DNA of 64,000 nt, taken from contig JALMGJ010000025.1 in assembly GCA_023362775.1 (NCBI GenBank), positions 9,277,501 to 9,341,500 on the forward strand. Direction: 5' to 3'. How positions within the stretch are numbered: position 1 is the stretch's first letter; each line of letters opens with the position of its first letter. The position numbers and the translations under genes are program-made. This DNA comes from Charina bottae (lineage: Eukaryota > Chordata > Lepidosauria > Squamata > Charinaidae). The notes below the pieces were generated by a model. It was given only the letters and a program-made list of their open reading frames with translations. It did not search any database and was not told the DNA's origin. Positions 1 to 9,918 of this stretch are shown piece after piece.

Positions 1-276
1 TTTACCAGAAAGTCTCCATTTACTGTGAGTGGTATTAAAAGGAAACATGAGAAGTTGCTGGAAGTTGGGTGGCTTGACACACCATTCTGGCGCTGTAAAT
101 GATAAACCACTAAAGGTCGGAAGCACACCACACTTGATTGTTATCCATACGTTAAACCACAGAAACAAAGATCATGTTTTTTCCTGCATCATAGAAACAA
201 ACTGCAATGTTAAGATCTTCGATAGCCCTTTCTTTTCTTTTCCATCTGTGAAGGTAAATAAAATGCAGAAAGAGGC

Positions 277-295
277 CTCCTCCTCCTCCTCCTCC
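277..295. repeat. (TCC)n microsatellite
   Basis: Six tandem TCC units in otherwise AT-rich sequence. The rest of 1-1,340 is AT-rich with short T and A runs; I recognise no gene or element in it. Confidence 0.85.
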
Positions 296-1339
296 AGACC
301 TGACAATATATTCAATGGCAAAAAAAAAAAATCCTGACAAATATTTTGAATAAAAATCTGATGTAATTTTTCAAAATTCTCTTTTTTAATCCATTTTTTA
401 AAATAGTATTTCTAGTTATTTCATATAAATAACTGTCAACTGATTGATCTAATTCCATATCTTATAAAATGAAAAGTATTATTGTAAAATAAATCTTTCA
501 TCCTTGAAAATAATTTTAAAAGGTTTAGTTGAGGGAAGAGATTCTAAATTAAAGGGTTTTTTATTTTAAGTAATTATTTTGAATAAAAATAATTGCAAAG
601 AAAATAGTCACCTTACAGTATTATTTTTTCTTAATGAAGTGATTTACATGTCATACAATCTATATTTGTGTCATACATTATTTCCATCCTACTGTCCATT
701 GCTGCTGCTTCTTTTTTGTTTTTGTTTATTTCTATTTTCCTCTCAGTATTAGTGCAACATGTTTACTTTTGTCCAACATGCTCAAGCAGGAACTCACAAT
801 ATATCTAGATATGAAATAACCAATGCAGATATCAAATGAGACCGTATGCTGTTTCTCTCTTTTCTTATCTCTCCATCTGCTTCATCGGTCATTTGATACA
901 AATCCAGTCATGGAGCAATTCCACCAGTGATGAGAATACAGAAATGATACCTGAGGGAGGGAAAATGTTGTTGTCGTTATTAAACAAATTGGAAAAGCAA
1001 TATATGGATTAACCCTTGACTAAATCGCTTTATATAACTTTTCAAGGAGGGCATAAGCTCTACCTCATATCTAAGAAACAACAAAAATGCTCCTTGAATC
1101 TAGTTAGGAAATGTGCCTAATAAAGGACTTTATCTGAGCTTATTTCATTACTTTTTTGTTGGTAGCGGTGGCAGGAAGGGTGAATGAAGTTGAATACAAA
1201 AGACTTCCAGTGCACTGAATTACCTGTTTCACCTTGAAAAGCCACACAAAATGAAGCTCTTAAAGCCTTTTGAAAATGACCTTTTTTCCTCAGCAATGAT
1301 TTATCTTCCCCCCACCCCAAAAAAAATCCCTTTTACAAA

Positions 1340-1890
1340 AGGGAGTATGATTAAAGGAAGCCAAGCAGCACAAACACTGGCTGAAGATCCTGCTTATCAG
1401 GAACTCACTTGACAATGTGTGTTTGGGGGTCGGGAATGCTGCAGGTTCAAGGGATAATTCAGCCTTTCAAGCACTTCAATTTATTTCATGCCTGAGCACT
1501 GCCATTGTGCGCAGACAAGATGAAACGCATCGTTGTGTAAAGAAATTGAAATGAAATCCTACTTGACCCAGCAGGATGGGGCATTATGTTTGACTCAGTG
1601 CTGATTCCTGGGATAATATCTAATTCCTGGAGGAAAATTTCTTGATATGGCCACCTGCTGGGAGAGGCTTTGTCCGGGGATCACAAGTTGTTCTGGGTGA
1701 CTGGGCTCAGGACATGCTAAAAAGAAAGCAGCCGGCCTCCCGCTGCCATTAAGATCGCTTCATTTTCTCTCTCCCCTCTATTCACTGGGAAGAGAGTGAA
1801 TTGGGGCAGGGTCCAGGGAGAAATCCGGGAGGGGACCTGAGGCACTTTCACCAGGAGATCCACACTCCATGTCAGGGCCTGCTTGACCTG

Positions 1891-1942
<52 letters not shown>

Positions 1943-2340
1943 GTCTATCCTCATTATTTCATCTCAGATTGAGGATTTTTTCCCCCATTATCTCTTCCCC
2001 CTCCCTTTTTGGTAATTTTTATGTGACGGCAGAGCTGTCATCTGTGTGTCTTTCTGCCTTGGGTCCCTATGAAGTGTTTACTTTGAAAAGGCAGCACACC
2101 AGCCGATTAAATAAAGCAGGAGCACTCCTTGTCTCACACAGGGGAATCGTGGAGACAGCTTTATTACTTCTGTCAGAAAACAAAGGTTTTTCCCAGCATG
2201 CAGGGGATTATTAGGCCAGCAGCAAATAAACGAAATTCACAACATCAACGCTTCAGATGTATCTAACGAGCAGAAGGAGGGGGCAAAGCCGTAATTGATT
2301 TCTCTGCTGTTATATATTTTAAAAAATAAAACTTTACACA
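1340..2340. other. Repeat-poor block, possible conserved non-coding sequence
   Basis: Apart from an ATCT microsatellite (1,889-1,942) this kilobase lacks the retroposon signatures seen elsewhere and is less AT-rich than its flanks. It contains transcription-factor-like words such as AACAAAGG (about 2,180) and a TTTATT between CTGTCA-like words (about 2,155-2,177). No splice-bounded coding exon is apparent. It looks like the kind of block that behaves as a vertebrate conserved non-coding element, but conservation cannot be seen from one sequence. Confidence 0.25.
1889..1950. repeat. (ATCT)n microsatellite
   Basis: About 13 tandem ATCT units, ending in a variant CTGT. The run of tyrosine, leucine, serine and isoleucine residues predicted here is a by-product of the repeat, not a protein signal. 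Confidence 0.95.
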
Positions 2341-2660
2341 ATCTCGTTCTATGCCTAACAACAATCCCCATCTCATTTAGATGCTAATGTTAGGATGGAG
2401 GAAGAGAGTTCATTTGGAAAGGTGACTGCTTGCCCATATGTTGCCTGTATTATATACCATTCTGTATTATATATCATTGGAAGAGTTTATTCCTCCCATA
2501 TAAAAAGAATGTCTACATATCATGTTGTGTGATTAAAGATGGCAGCTTGTGTGTGTTTAACAGACAATAAAGTGGATGGCTAAGATTAAAAGAAGTACCT
2601 ACAGTAAATGTATTCCCTCAGATTTGTTGTCCTTTAAAGGGCTGCCAATAAGTCCATGGT

Positions 2661-2800
2661 GAAGAAAGAGAGAAAGAGAAAGAGAAAGAGAAAGAGAAAG
2701 AGAAAGAGAAAGAGAAAGAGAAAGAGAAAGAGAAAGAGAAGAGAAAGAGAAAGAGAAAGAGAAAGAGAAAGAGAAAGAGAAAGAGAAAGAGAAAGAGAAA

Positions 2801-2874
<74 letters not shown>

Positions 2875-2896
2875 AAGGGGAAGGGGAAGGGGAAGA
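2661..2896 (+). repeat. Uninterrupted 236-nt purine tract
   Basis: Every base from 2,661 to 2,896 on this strand is A or G. The order is GAAAGA-type hexamers (two blocks with a phase slip near 2,741), a short A-run, a pure AG dinucleotide block, then GGGGAA repeats. Purine:pyrimidine mirror tracts of this kind can form triplex (H-DNA) structures. The Lys/Arg/Glu-rich and Ser/Leu-rich reading frames here are repeat artefacts. Confidence 0.95.
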
Positions 2897-3025
2897 TCTA
2901 CTGAGAATAGAGAGGATCCCAAAGAAACTGTAGGTGTATATAAGATTTTTGTGTGTTTATTTCTCTGAATCCTACCCTTAAAAATACCTTTTGTGGGTTT
3001 TTAAGTGGCACAGTTGTGGCAACAG

Positions 3026-3244
3026 AGACTCAGTATGATGTAGTGGCCAACGTTTAAAACTAGAACTGGGGAAACTCAGGTTTAAGTCTACCTTCAGTCA
3101 TGGATGTTCACTGGATGACTTTGGATCAGTCCCTACTTGTCAGTTCAACCTCCTTCATGGGTTGTTGCTATGGAGAATCATTGAAGGGAGTGTTATAAAT
3201 GCCACCTTGAGCCCCTGAAGGAAAGCTGTGATATAAATAAATAA
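3026..3244 (+). mobile_element. Degenerate MIR/CORE-type SINE
   Basis: A tRNA-like head (a GATGTAGTGG A-box-like word, then GGTTTAAGTC resembling a B box) leads into a core containing GATGACTTTGGATCAGTC and GGGTTGTTGCTATGG. These are the usual CORE-SINE landmarks (a 'tgaccttgggcaagtc' word and a 'gggttgttgtgagg' word). It ends in a short ATAAATAAATAA tail. Several substitutions suggest an old insertion. The family assignment is from memory of the MIR layout. Confidence 0.6.
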
Positions 3245-3790
3245 GTTTTCTCAGGTGTATGTTTGAAAAGAATTCTTGCCCAGCTTAAGGATGTGTTAAA
3301 TTTCTATCTGTCTGTCCACATGTGGGAGAAAATTTCTGTACAGGCAGTTTTTCTATGGAATTTTAAATCTTCAACCTCTGGGAAATATGATGGATCATTT
3401 TGGATGAGGAGTTTGGACTTTGAGTCAGATGCCTGGGGATTACTCTTCCATTTTCCTTTCATTTATTTGTCAAACTAGAGTAGGACACTTTGCAGAGATG
3501 CTACCTTTTCCACAGCACTTTGTGGATGACCCATGCTAGCCTATTGCTGCATGGCAACCTGTGTATTTCAGAAAGCCCTGAAAGAGAAGAATCTTCTCTC
3601 TAAAGAGCTCCGCGGCATTTTGAATGTGTGGGCAGAATGGTTAATCAGTTGTAGAAAAGGAAAATAGGAAACACCTCCCCTCATTTTATATACTGGATAA
3701 AAAAAAGTCCAAGCACTCTACACTGAAGCAGAAATGAAACCCCCTGGAAGCAAAACACCCAAATTCACTCCACGCAGAATCTGTGTTTGA

Positions 3791-4055
3791 ATTCTTTTAT
3801 TTATTTATTTATTTTATTTTCTATCTCGCCTTTATTATTATTTTTTTATAAATAACTCAAGGCGGCAAGCATACAGTACCTAATACTCCTTCCTCCTATT
3901 TTCCCCACAACAACCACCCTGTGAGGTGAGTTGAGCTGAGAGAGAGTGACTGGCCCAAGGTCACCCAGCCGGCTTTCATGCCTCAGGCGGGACTAGAACT
4001 CTCAGACTCCTGGTTTCTAGCCCAGCACCTTAACCACTAGACCAAACTGGCTCTC
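3791..4055 (-). mobile_element. CORE-SINE (tRNA-derived), antisense
   Basis: Read on the minus strand it starts with a tRNA-like head (GGTCTAGTGGTTAAGG), has a B-box-like GTTCTAGTCCC, then the CORE words GGGTGACCTTGGGCCAGTC and an AGGGTGGTTGTTGTGGGG-like block. It ends in a GCCGCCTTGAGTTATTTATAAA module followed by AT-rich AATAAATAAATA repeats. It matches the plus-strand copy at 49,968-50,211 over its whole length with few differences, so both belong to one subfamily. No coding capacity. Confidence 0.8.
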
Positions 4056-4420
4056 TTTATGTCCCCACCTCACTTTTCTTTCTGTGGGCTGTCAGAAAAA
4101 AATCCATCCTGACTTTGGGTTTTCAAGCTGACAGGCTGCTAAAAGAGATGGGAACTGTTATTTCTTTCTGATTGTTGCATTTATATTGGATGAAGCTTAT
4201 TGTTTCCATTATTTTATCTGTACTTTATTATTAGCCTTCCTGCATGCTACTTTTATTGGAAGAGCAGGAAATCAATGCAAGAAATAAATTGTACTGCCAC
4301 TACTTGCTGTGATGGAAGAAGTACAGCTCTCACGAGATACAGCCACCAGATCTGAGACAGTGTTTTCACCCATACTCCTCCATATTCTTTCCAAGACCAT
4401 TCAGGTCCTCCCACCCTCCA

Positions 4421-4449
4421 CAACACACACACACACACACACACACACT
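4421..4449. repeat. (AC)n microsatellite
   Basis: About 14 AC units. The Thr-His or Cys-Val runs predicted here are artefacts. Confidence 0.95.
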
Positions 4450-4861
4450 TTTAAAAAGGTCCTTTTCTGGAATCTTTATCCTCTGATGGCTTTCCTTTTG
4501 AGGTCTCCCAGGCCTTCCCATGTGCTCCTTGTCCAGTAGCTTTCTACATCTTTTAGGAATAGCACATGTTTCTTTATTGCTTCTCGTTTTATTGCATGAA
4601 TTACTTCCCCTTATTACACTTTGCAATTCACATTTGTAAAGAGATGTGTCAGGATTGATTTACTCTCCTTGCAATTGCTGCTAACACTGCAATCCTATAA
4701 CAATTTACCTGAAGTAATCCCCACCAAATTCAATGACCCTTACCAATTGATATGTATAACATTACACATTTGTAATAATTACAAGTTGTACATTCTAACA
4801 ATAAAATCAAATACATGTATATTTTTAAAACAACAAAGGAATATAAGACAATATGCTGGAG

Positions 4862-5067
4862 CAGAGCTTTCCAAACTGTGTGTCGCGACACAAAAGTGTG
4901 TCGCCACACACAGTCTGGTGTGTCGCCACACAACCCGGAAGCGCTGATCATCATCAGCGTTTCCGGGTTTTCCCGCGGCGACACACCAATGGCGGCACGC
5001 AAAAACCGAAAGCGGCAGCAGCGCTTCTGGTTGGTGTGTCGCCGTGGGAAAACTTTGGAAAGCCCTG
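4862..5067 (+). mobile_element. hAT-type MITE, copy A
   Basis: A 206-bp non-coding element with terminal inverted repeats: left CAGAGCTTTCCAAACTGTG, right end reverse-complementing to CAGGGCTTTCCAAAGTT. It is flanked by an exact 8-bp duplication, TGCTGGAG (4,854-4,861 and 5,068-5,075). CAG-type ends and an 8-bp duplication are hallmarks of the hAT superfamily. The interior is CpG-rich, with sub-palindromes such as GTGTGTCGCGACACA and a GCGCTGATCATCATCAGCG hairpin. There is no transposase, so it must have been moved in trans. Confidence 0.88.
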
Positions 5068-5451
5068 TGCTGGAGGAATAAAAGAGGGCAAGAAAAAAAG
5101 TAGAGGAGTATAATGGGAAGAGTGGGAAGAAGAAATAGAGAAGATCATAGATCAGTAGTAGACTGGGTTTTCTGTTTTTGTTTTGTTTTGTTTTTTGTTT
5201 TGCATGCAGAATATAGCATCAATTAATCAGGCTTTGACAGACCTTCCTCACAAATTTGATGAGCTTCTGCTAATTAGAGCAGACAGTATCAAGCTACATG
5301 GATCAATGCATTTGTCAAGATAAGACAGCTATCTATATCAAAATTATGCTTATTCTATAAACAGGCACAAAACAGATCCTTGAAGGTTCCAGTTAAAGGA
5401 ATTTCCATATAGAAATTTGTTCAGAACTGCCATTCCTTTTGTTATGATTTT

Positions 5452-5944
5452 GTGGGACACGGTGGCTCAACAGGTTAAACTGCTGAGCTGTAGGCTGCAG
5501 ATCAGAAGGTCTGCAGTTCGAACCCCATGCAATGAGGTGAGCTCTTGTTGCTAGTCCCAGCTCCTGTCAACCCAAAAGTTCGAAAGCTTTGCAAGTAGAT
5601 AAATGGGTACCACCTTAAGTGGGCTAATTTGCTGGCGTCCTGTCGGGAAGTCGGCACCACCGGAGGAAAGGATCAGAGGAAGATCGAATGGCGGCGGTGA
5701 CGATGGACCCGGATGCAACAGCTACAGGACGTCAGCAGCCGGCTCAAGGCATCCTGGGAATTGTAGTCCAGAGCCTGGAAGAGTCAGTTCCCTTATCCCC
5801 CTCCCCTCACACGCGGTGAAAATGGTGATTTGTAAAAATTGTATAATTAATGTATATATATGCTTGTAAGCTGCCTAGAGTCCTCCATTAGGGAGGGGAT
5901 AGGCAGGGTATAAATACCACAATAAATAAATAAATAAAATAAAA
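5452..5944 (+). mobile_element. tRNA-headed SINE with L2-like LINE tail (chimeric)
   Basis: The head (ACGGTGGCTCAACAGG, then a B box GCAGTTCGAACCCC, then AGCTCCTGTCAACCC and GCAAGTAGATAAATGGG) resembles the 5' part of the Sauria SINEs in this window. The second half is different: a CpG-rich middle (5,640-5,760) and a 3' end GCTTGTAAGCTGCCTAGAG followed by GGGTATAAATACC and AATAAA repeats. That 3' end matches the tail of the L2-like LINE at 47,640-47,712 (GTAAGCTGCCTGGAGTC). A SINE that borrowed an L2-type 3' terminus fits best; the precise left end is uncertain. Confidence 0.6.
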
Positions 5945-7140
5945 ATTATTTTAAATCTTCTTTTGAGCCCATGATTGTGTGGCAAAGTCACTCCATGATG
6001 GAACAAGCTGAACAAATGGGCATCTTTCTCTTTCACTGCACAAGTGATCTTTCAGAAGAGATGGAAAGAGGCACCAATTGTGCCTCTTCAGCCTAAAAAG
6101 TCTGAAGTCTCACTTCTGAGATGTTCCTAAACTCACACTCCCAATTAATATTAGGGATATGAAATGACCTGTACAATCTATGAACTAAGCCATTCTGCTA
6201 CCCTCGTACCAATGTGCTAGTGACAATCACAGCCAAAAGGCAAGATGAGGAAAATGCACATTACAAGAGATTTATTGACAGTTCAGTACAAACCTTGCTT
6301 TTAACCATTCTTACACACTGAAGTGAACAGGAGCACCTGGCTGAAAATGTTGACAGACCGTTACACTTGAGGACATACTCAAGTTACTGAATAACTGGTA
6401 CTCATAGGCCAGTTTATGTTTACATTGTAGCAATGGGGCATATCACATTCTGCCCAATGCATGCTAATAGATCTGATTTCCTTGCACCTGAGATCACAAC
6501 ATGCAGGAGCATGGGTAATAGATTAGGATCCTCAAGCTTCAATTTTGCAAAGGTCAACAGCCATTTAGAGCTGCCAGTGTGCTAGGTTGTAAAGTAATTC
6601 TAGCATTCATAATGAGCACCATTTACCAGTCAACAGTGTATCAATAAATATAAATAATATAAGGATGTTAGGTGCAATTAGAGGCTGAATTGCTTAGACC
6701 TGATCCTGCTTTCCCACAGATCAATGGTTGATTTGTTTTTAATTTGTATGGATGGAGGAGGTAAACCTTGAGGACCTAGTATTGGTGCCAGGTTCTTTTG
6801 CTTTATCAAAGATGTGCATCCATGCTGAAACATGTCTGTATTTTGTGCTCCCAATTACTTGCTGAACTCAAAGACCCCCAGTCAAGACTCCTTAAAACTG
6901 AACCTCAGGTGTGTAACTTAAATAACCATCATCACAATAAACATTTCCTGCTCAGTCAAGCAAGCTGACATACTGTTCTTTTCTCTTTCTTATCTTACTA
7001 CAACTTTCAAGGAGATTGCCATTCAAACAGAATATATACACAACTCTTTCAGCCCTGCTTCTCCTGGGGAAACACATGTGTGTTCACTAAGCAGATCTAA
7101 ATTATGTTGTACACACTGACTCAAGGGAAACCTGACCTAC
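5945..7140. other. No recognisable feature
   Basis: AT-rich unique-looking sequence without recognisable coding similarity, SINE heads or terminal repeats. Confidence 0.5.
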
Positions 7141-7149
7141 CCATAGAGC

Positions 7150-7150
7150 T

Positions 7151-7186
<36 letters not shown>
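7150..7186. repeat. (CT)n microsatellite
   Basis: About 17 CT units. Confidence 0.95.
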
Positions 7187-7188
<2 letters not shown>

Positions 7189-7416
7189 GTCTACCAACAT
7201 TGCCTTTTATTTTTCTAAACTCCACAGTGTATTTCTGTAAGGGCTGGAAGCTCAGAACCTGAGATTATACAGGGGCCCAAAAGAGAAACACCACTGTAGT
7301 ACAGGAATTATTTGAAACCGGGATGAATTTAGTGATGTAATTGATGCTTATGATACCTAAGCTGAAATTTTCTGGACTATCCACTCAATGACAGCAGTAG
7401 CTGTCAGTGTCTAATC

Positions 7417-7758
7417 CAGAGCTTTCCAAAGTGCCGCCGCTGGCGACACACCAGCGGTGGTGGCGGCGGCAGTACGGTGGCGCTGTGCGCACGCATGGCA
7501 GCAGCACAGGGGGGTGTGCGGCGGTGCACGTGCATGGCGGCAGTGCGGGGGGGCGTGCGGCGATGCGGGGGGCGTGTGGTGGCACGCGTGTGCACGGCGG
7601 TGGCGGCAGCCTCCGCTAAAACACGGAAGCACTGATCCCGCCCCGCTGCTGCTGCCGCTGTGCACGCACGCGCCGCCGCTTCCGGGTGGTGTGGCGACAC
7701 ACCACGCTGTGTGTGGCGACACACTTTTGTGTCGTGACACACAGTTTGGAAAGCTCTG
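7417..7758 (-). mobile_element. hAT-type MITE, copy B, with GC-rich interior
   Basis: A 342-bp element with CAGAGCTTTCC inverted ends, flanked by the exact 8-bp duplication GTCTAATC (7,409-7,416 and 7,759-7,766). Its right 50 bp are the reverse complement of the left 50 bp of copy A at 4,862, so it lies in the opposite orientation. The interior is strikingly GC- and CpG-rich and built of imperfect GTGGCGGC/GTGCACG-like units, unlike anything else here. Long frames on both strands are compositional by-products. No transposase is encoded. Confidence 0.9.
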
Positions 7759-7895
7759 GTCTAATCCGTGGTGGCCTGCAAAAATGTATTCCATGTCTTA
7801 CCTCCTTTGAATGTGTAGTGCTTTCTGTACTTCCAGTTGTGTGCTAAAGATTGTAAGAGCATTATTATTAATCAGACATAACTTTGGCCTCCTTA

Positions 7896-8153
7896 TCTGT
7901 AGCTTGAATCATGTCAACTGGATTTCTATTTTCTCAGTGGAAACGTTTCGCTCCTTATCCAAGGAGCTTCTTCAGTCTGAGCAAAGTTGGTAAGGGAATC
8001 CTAAATATTTAGGATTCCCTTACCAACTTTGCTCAGACTGAAGAAGCTCCTTGGATAAGGAGCGAAACGTTTCCACTGAGAAAATAGAAATCCAGTTGAC
8101 ATGATTCAAGCTACAGACAATTCCACCTGGATGACTGAGAACCTTCATAGACA
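7896..8153 (+). mobile_element. Palindromic (Penelope-like?) element, copy 1
   Basis: A 258-bp insertion bounded by the exact 13-bp duplication TTTGGCCTCCTTA (7,883-7,895 and 8,154-8,166). Positions 7,897-8,116 form a perfect 110+110 bp palindrome centred between 8,006 and 8,007. The right arm then runs on for 37 bp, ending CTTCATAGACA, while the left end starts TCTGTAGCTTGAATC. The same asymmetric ends recur in copies at 12,797 and 15,487. Variable 12-13-bp duplications point to target-primed retrotransposition rather than cut-and-paste. Head-to-head partial copies and a hammerhead-like core suggest a Penelope-like or retrozyme-like origin, which is inference. No protein is encoded. Confidence 0.7.
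8032..8080 (+). ncRNA. Hammerhead-ribozyme-like motif
   Basis: In order: CTCAG (8,032-8,036), the core box CTGAAGA (8,038-8,044), a perfect 7-bp stem GCTCCTT/AAGGAGC with a GGAT loop (8,046-8,063), the second core box GAAA (8,064-8,067), a self-complementary ACGT next to it, and CTGAG (8,076-8,080) able to re-pair with CTCAG. This is the stem I-CUGANGA-stem II-GAAA-stem III order of type I hammerheads with a vestigial stem III, as known in Penelope-like elements. Against it: one extra A (8,045) between core box and stem II, and a three-base bulge in stem I. The mirrored arm carries the same motif on the minus strand. Activity is untested. Confidence 0.35.
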
Positions 8154-8166
8154 TTTGGCCTCCTTA

Positions 8167-9035
8167 GTCAAACTTTCTGCTTATAACTTGGTTTGTCTGC
8201 ATATTATGCATATGAACAGTACACAAGAGTTGTGAGCTATATGGATTATCTTTCCTGAATGCTTTCTCTCTAGGGCTGCCATCAAGATTGAGTGGGATAG
8301 TGTTTTTGATGGTACTTTGTCCTCATTTAGCTGGCCTTAGTCAGCCCTTCTGCTGCTGCTGATTGAGTCTTCTTTGCTCTGGTGTTCTTCCTGCTCAGCT
8401 TCAAGCAGCACTAGTATTGTTAATTTCCCATAATACAGTTCTGCATCTTTGCTATGGGGCATTGCATTGTGGGATACTGTGATTGTGTCCCAGCGCTGAT
8501 GACAGCCTAGTAGCTGTTCAGCTTCTTTGAACCCCAGCAGCATAGTTCAGTTGGCATGCATCTGTGCCCTTGCTAATAAGCCACAGTGGAGGAAAAGGCC
8601 TGACTGGCAGTGCTGATCACACTGGGGAGAGCTTGACAAAAGATCTGTCAGCACTGGCAGCTTTTTGGATGCTGATAGAATGCTTGATGCTGTCCTTTGC
8701 TTACTTAGCAAGGAACTTTTTTTAAGGAACATTCTTAATTTAAACTCTGGATTTTATTGGTTAATTTAAAGCATTTATATCCCATTCTTCTACCTGAAGA
8801 AATCCCAGAGAGATGTACAAGAGAAATAAATACCAGATGGCCCCTGCCATCAGGCTTACAACTGAAAGCAGACACAATAAAAGGGGGAATTAGAAGGGAA
8901 AAAGGAAGAAAAGATGAAGTTTGTGTTGTGGAGTAAGTTGCATGTAAAATAAAGAGAAAAGTTAATCTGAAGACAGATTAGCCACACATCCCTTCCCCCT
9001 TAAATAATGCTTCCTTTAGTAACAACAGAAAAAGG
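8167..9035. other. Mostly unique sequence with a decayed LINE tail
   Basis: Part of 8,760-8,830 (TTTATATCCCATTCTTCT, then AATCCCAGAGAGATGTACAA) resembles an antisense, decayed LINE 3' end of the L2/CR1 kind. Nothing else is recognisable. Confidence 0.3.
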
Positions 9036-9039
9036 TTAA

Positions 9040-9560
9040 TGCTTGCTTTGTTTGTTTGTTTGTTTGTTTGTTTACTGGATTTATAGGGCCACCCAACTCA
9101 AACAGTACAACTCTGAGTGGCATACAACAGAAAAACAAACAGTAGACCAAAAGGACTATATAACATAAAATATTCACAATATATACAATATAAAATATAA
9201 AATGGTGACCAAACACAATAATGAAAACAGCCAGAATGGGACTCCACTCAACTGGAACCAAACACCTGTGGAAAAAGCCAGGTCTTAATGGCTTTCGTAA
9301 AGGTGAGCAGAGTTGGAGTCCGTTGTATATTGGGATGGGGGAGGGCGATTGTTCTAGAGCAGCCCCTGAAAAGGCACATTCCCTAGGTCCCATGAGGTGG
9401 CAAAGTTTAAAAGAGGGAACCTGGAGCATGTCCTCCTTATGGGAATGTGTGGGGCAGGCAGATGTTCTTGAGAGAAGGCAGTCCTTCAAGTAACCTGGCC
9501 CTATGCCATGTAGGGCTCTAAAGGTATCACCAGCACCTTGAAGCCTATGATGACACTTCT
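9040..9560 (-). mobile_element. L2-like LINE 3' end, antisense, decayed
   Basis: On the minus strand the sequence runs from a C-terminal reverse-transcriptase tail to a 3' end of AAAC repeats (the GTTT run at 9,047-9,073 on the plus strand). The tail shows SRTSACPTHSHKEDMLQ and GPRECAFSGAA, matching the layout of the better-preserved fragments at 44,262 and 47,280 (RPTR..R.GMLQ, GPRKRAFS.VAP). A frameshift lies after the GPRECAFS block. It is 5'-truncated. The clade assignment (L2 rather than CR1) rests on the tail arrangement. Confidence 0.6.
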
Positions 9561-9893
9561 AAACTTCTATTGGATTAACTGCAATCCAATCCAATGAGTT
9601 ATTACCTCGATGCACTGATAGGACTAAGCAGTAAATGCTCTATGAATAGTCAAAATAACTACATTTCTTTGTCAGAGACCACCAGAAACATTTCAGTAGA
9701 GCTGCAGAACTGGTAAAAAAAAAAAACCCCAACCCAAAGAAATACTTCTCCATATTATGTATTTGAAATGTTTTTGCCAAAGTGTACAAATAACACATAC
9801 AATTTATATCCTTTTTCTAACATTTATAACTTTTTAAACACCTTTCCATTTTTTCTTTAACTTGAATCCCTAGGCTGGAGCTGATAATGCAAT

Positions 9894-9918
9894 GTGTGTG
9901 TGTGTGTGTGTGTGTGTT
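9894..9918. repeat. (GT)n microsatellite
   Basis: About 12 GT units in unique sequence. Confidence 0.9.

Noticed and set aside
2599..2922. Long Lys/Arg/Glu- and Ser/Leu/Phe-rich open frames on both strands
   Set aside because: Pure by-products of the homopurine tract; no start context, no non-repetitive residues.
7385..7810. Overlapping His/Ala/Arg-rich frames on both strands, resembling a GC-rich gene
   Set aside because: They lie within a hAT MITE with an 8-bp target duplication and reflect GC-rich tandem units.
7897..8116. microRNA precursor hairpin
   Set aside because: Perfect 110-bp arms, three dispersed copies and target duplications identify a mobile element, not a miRNA gene.
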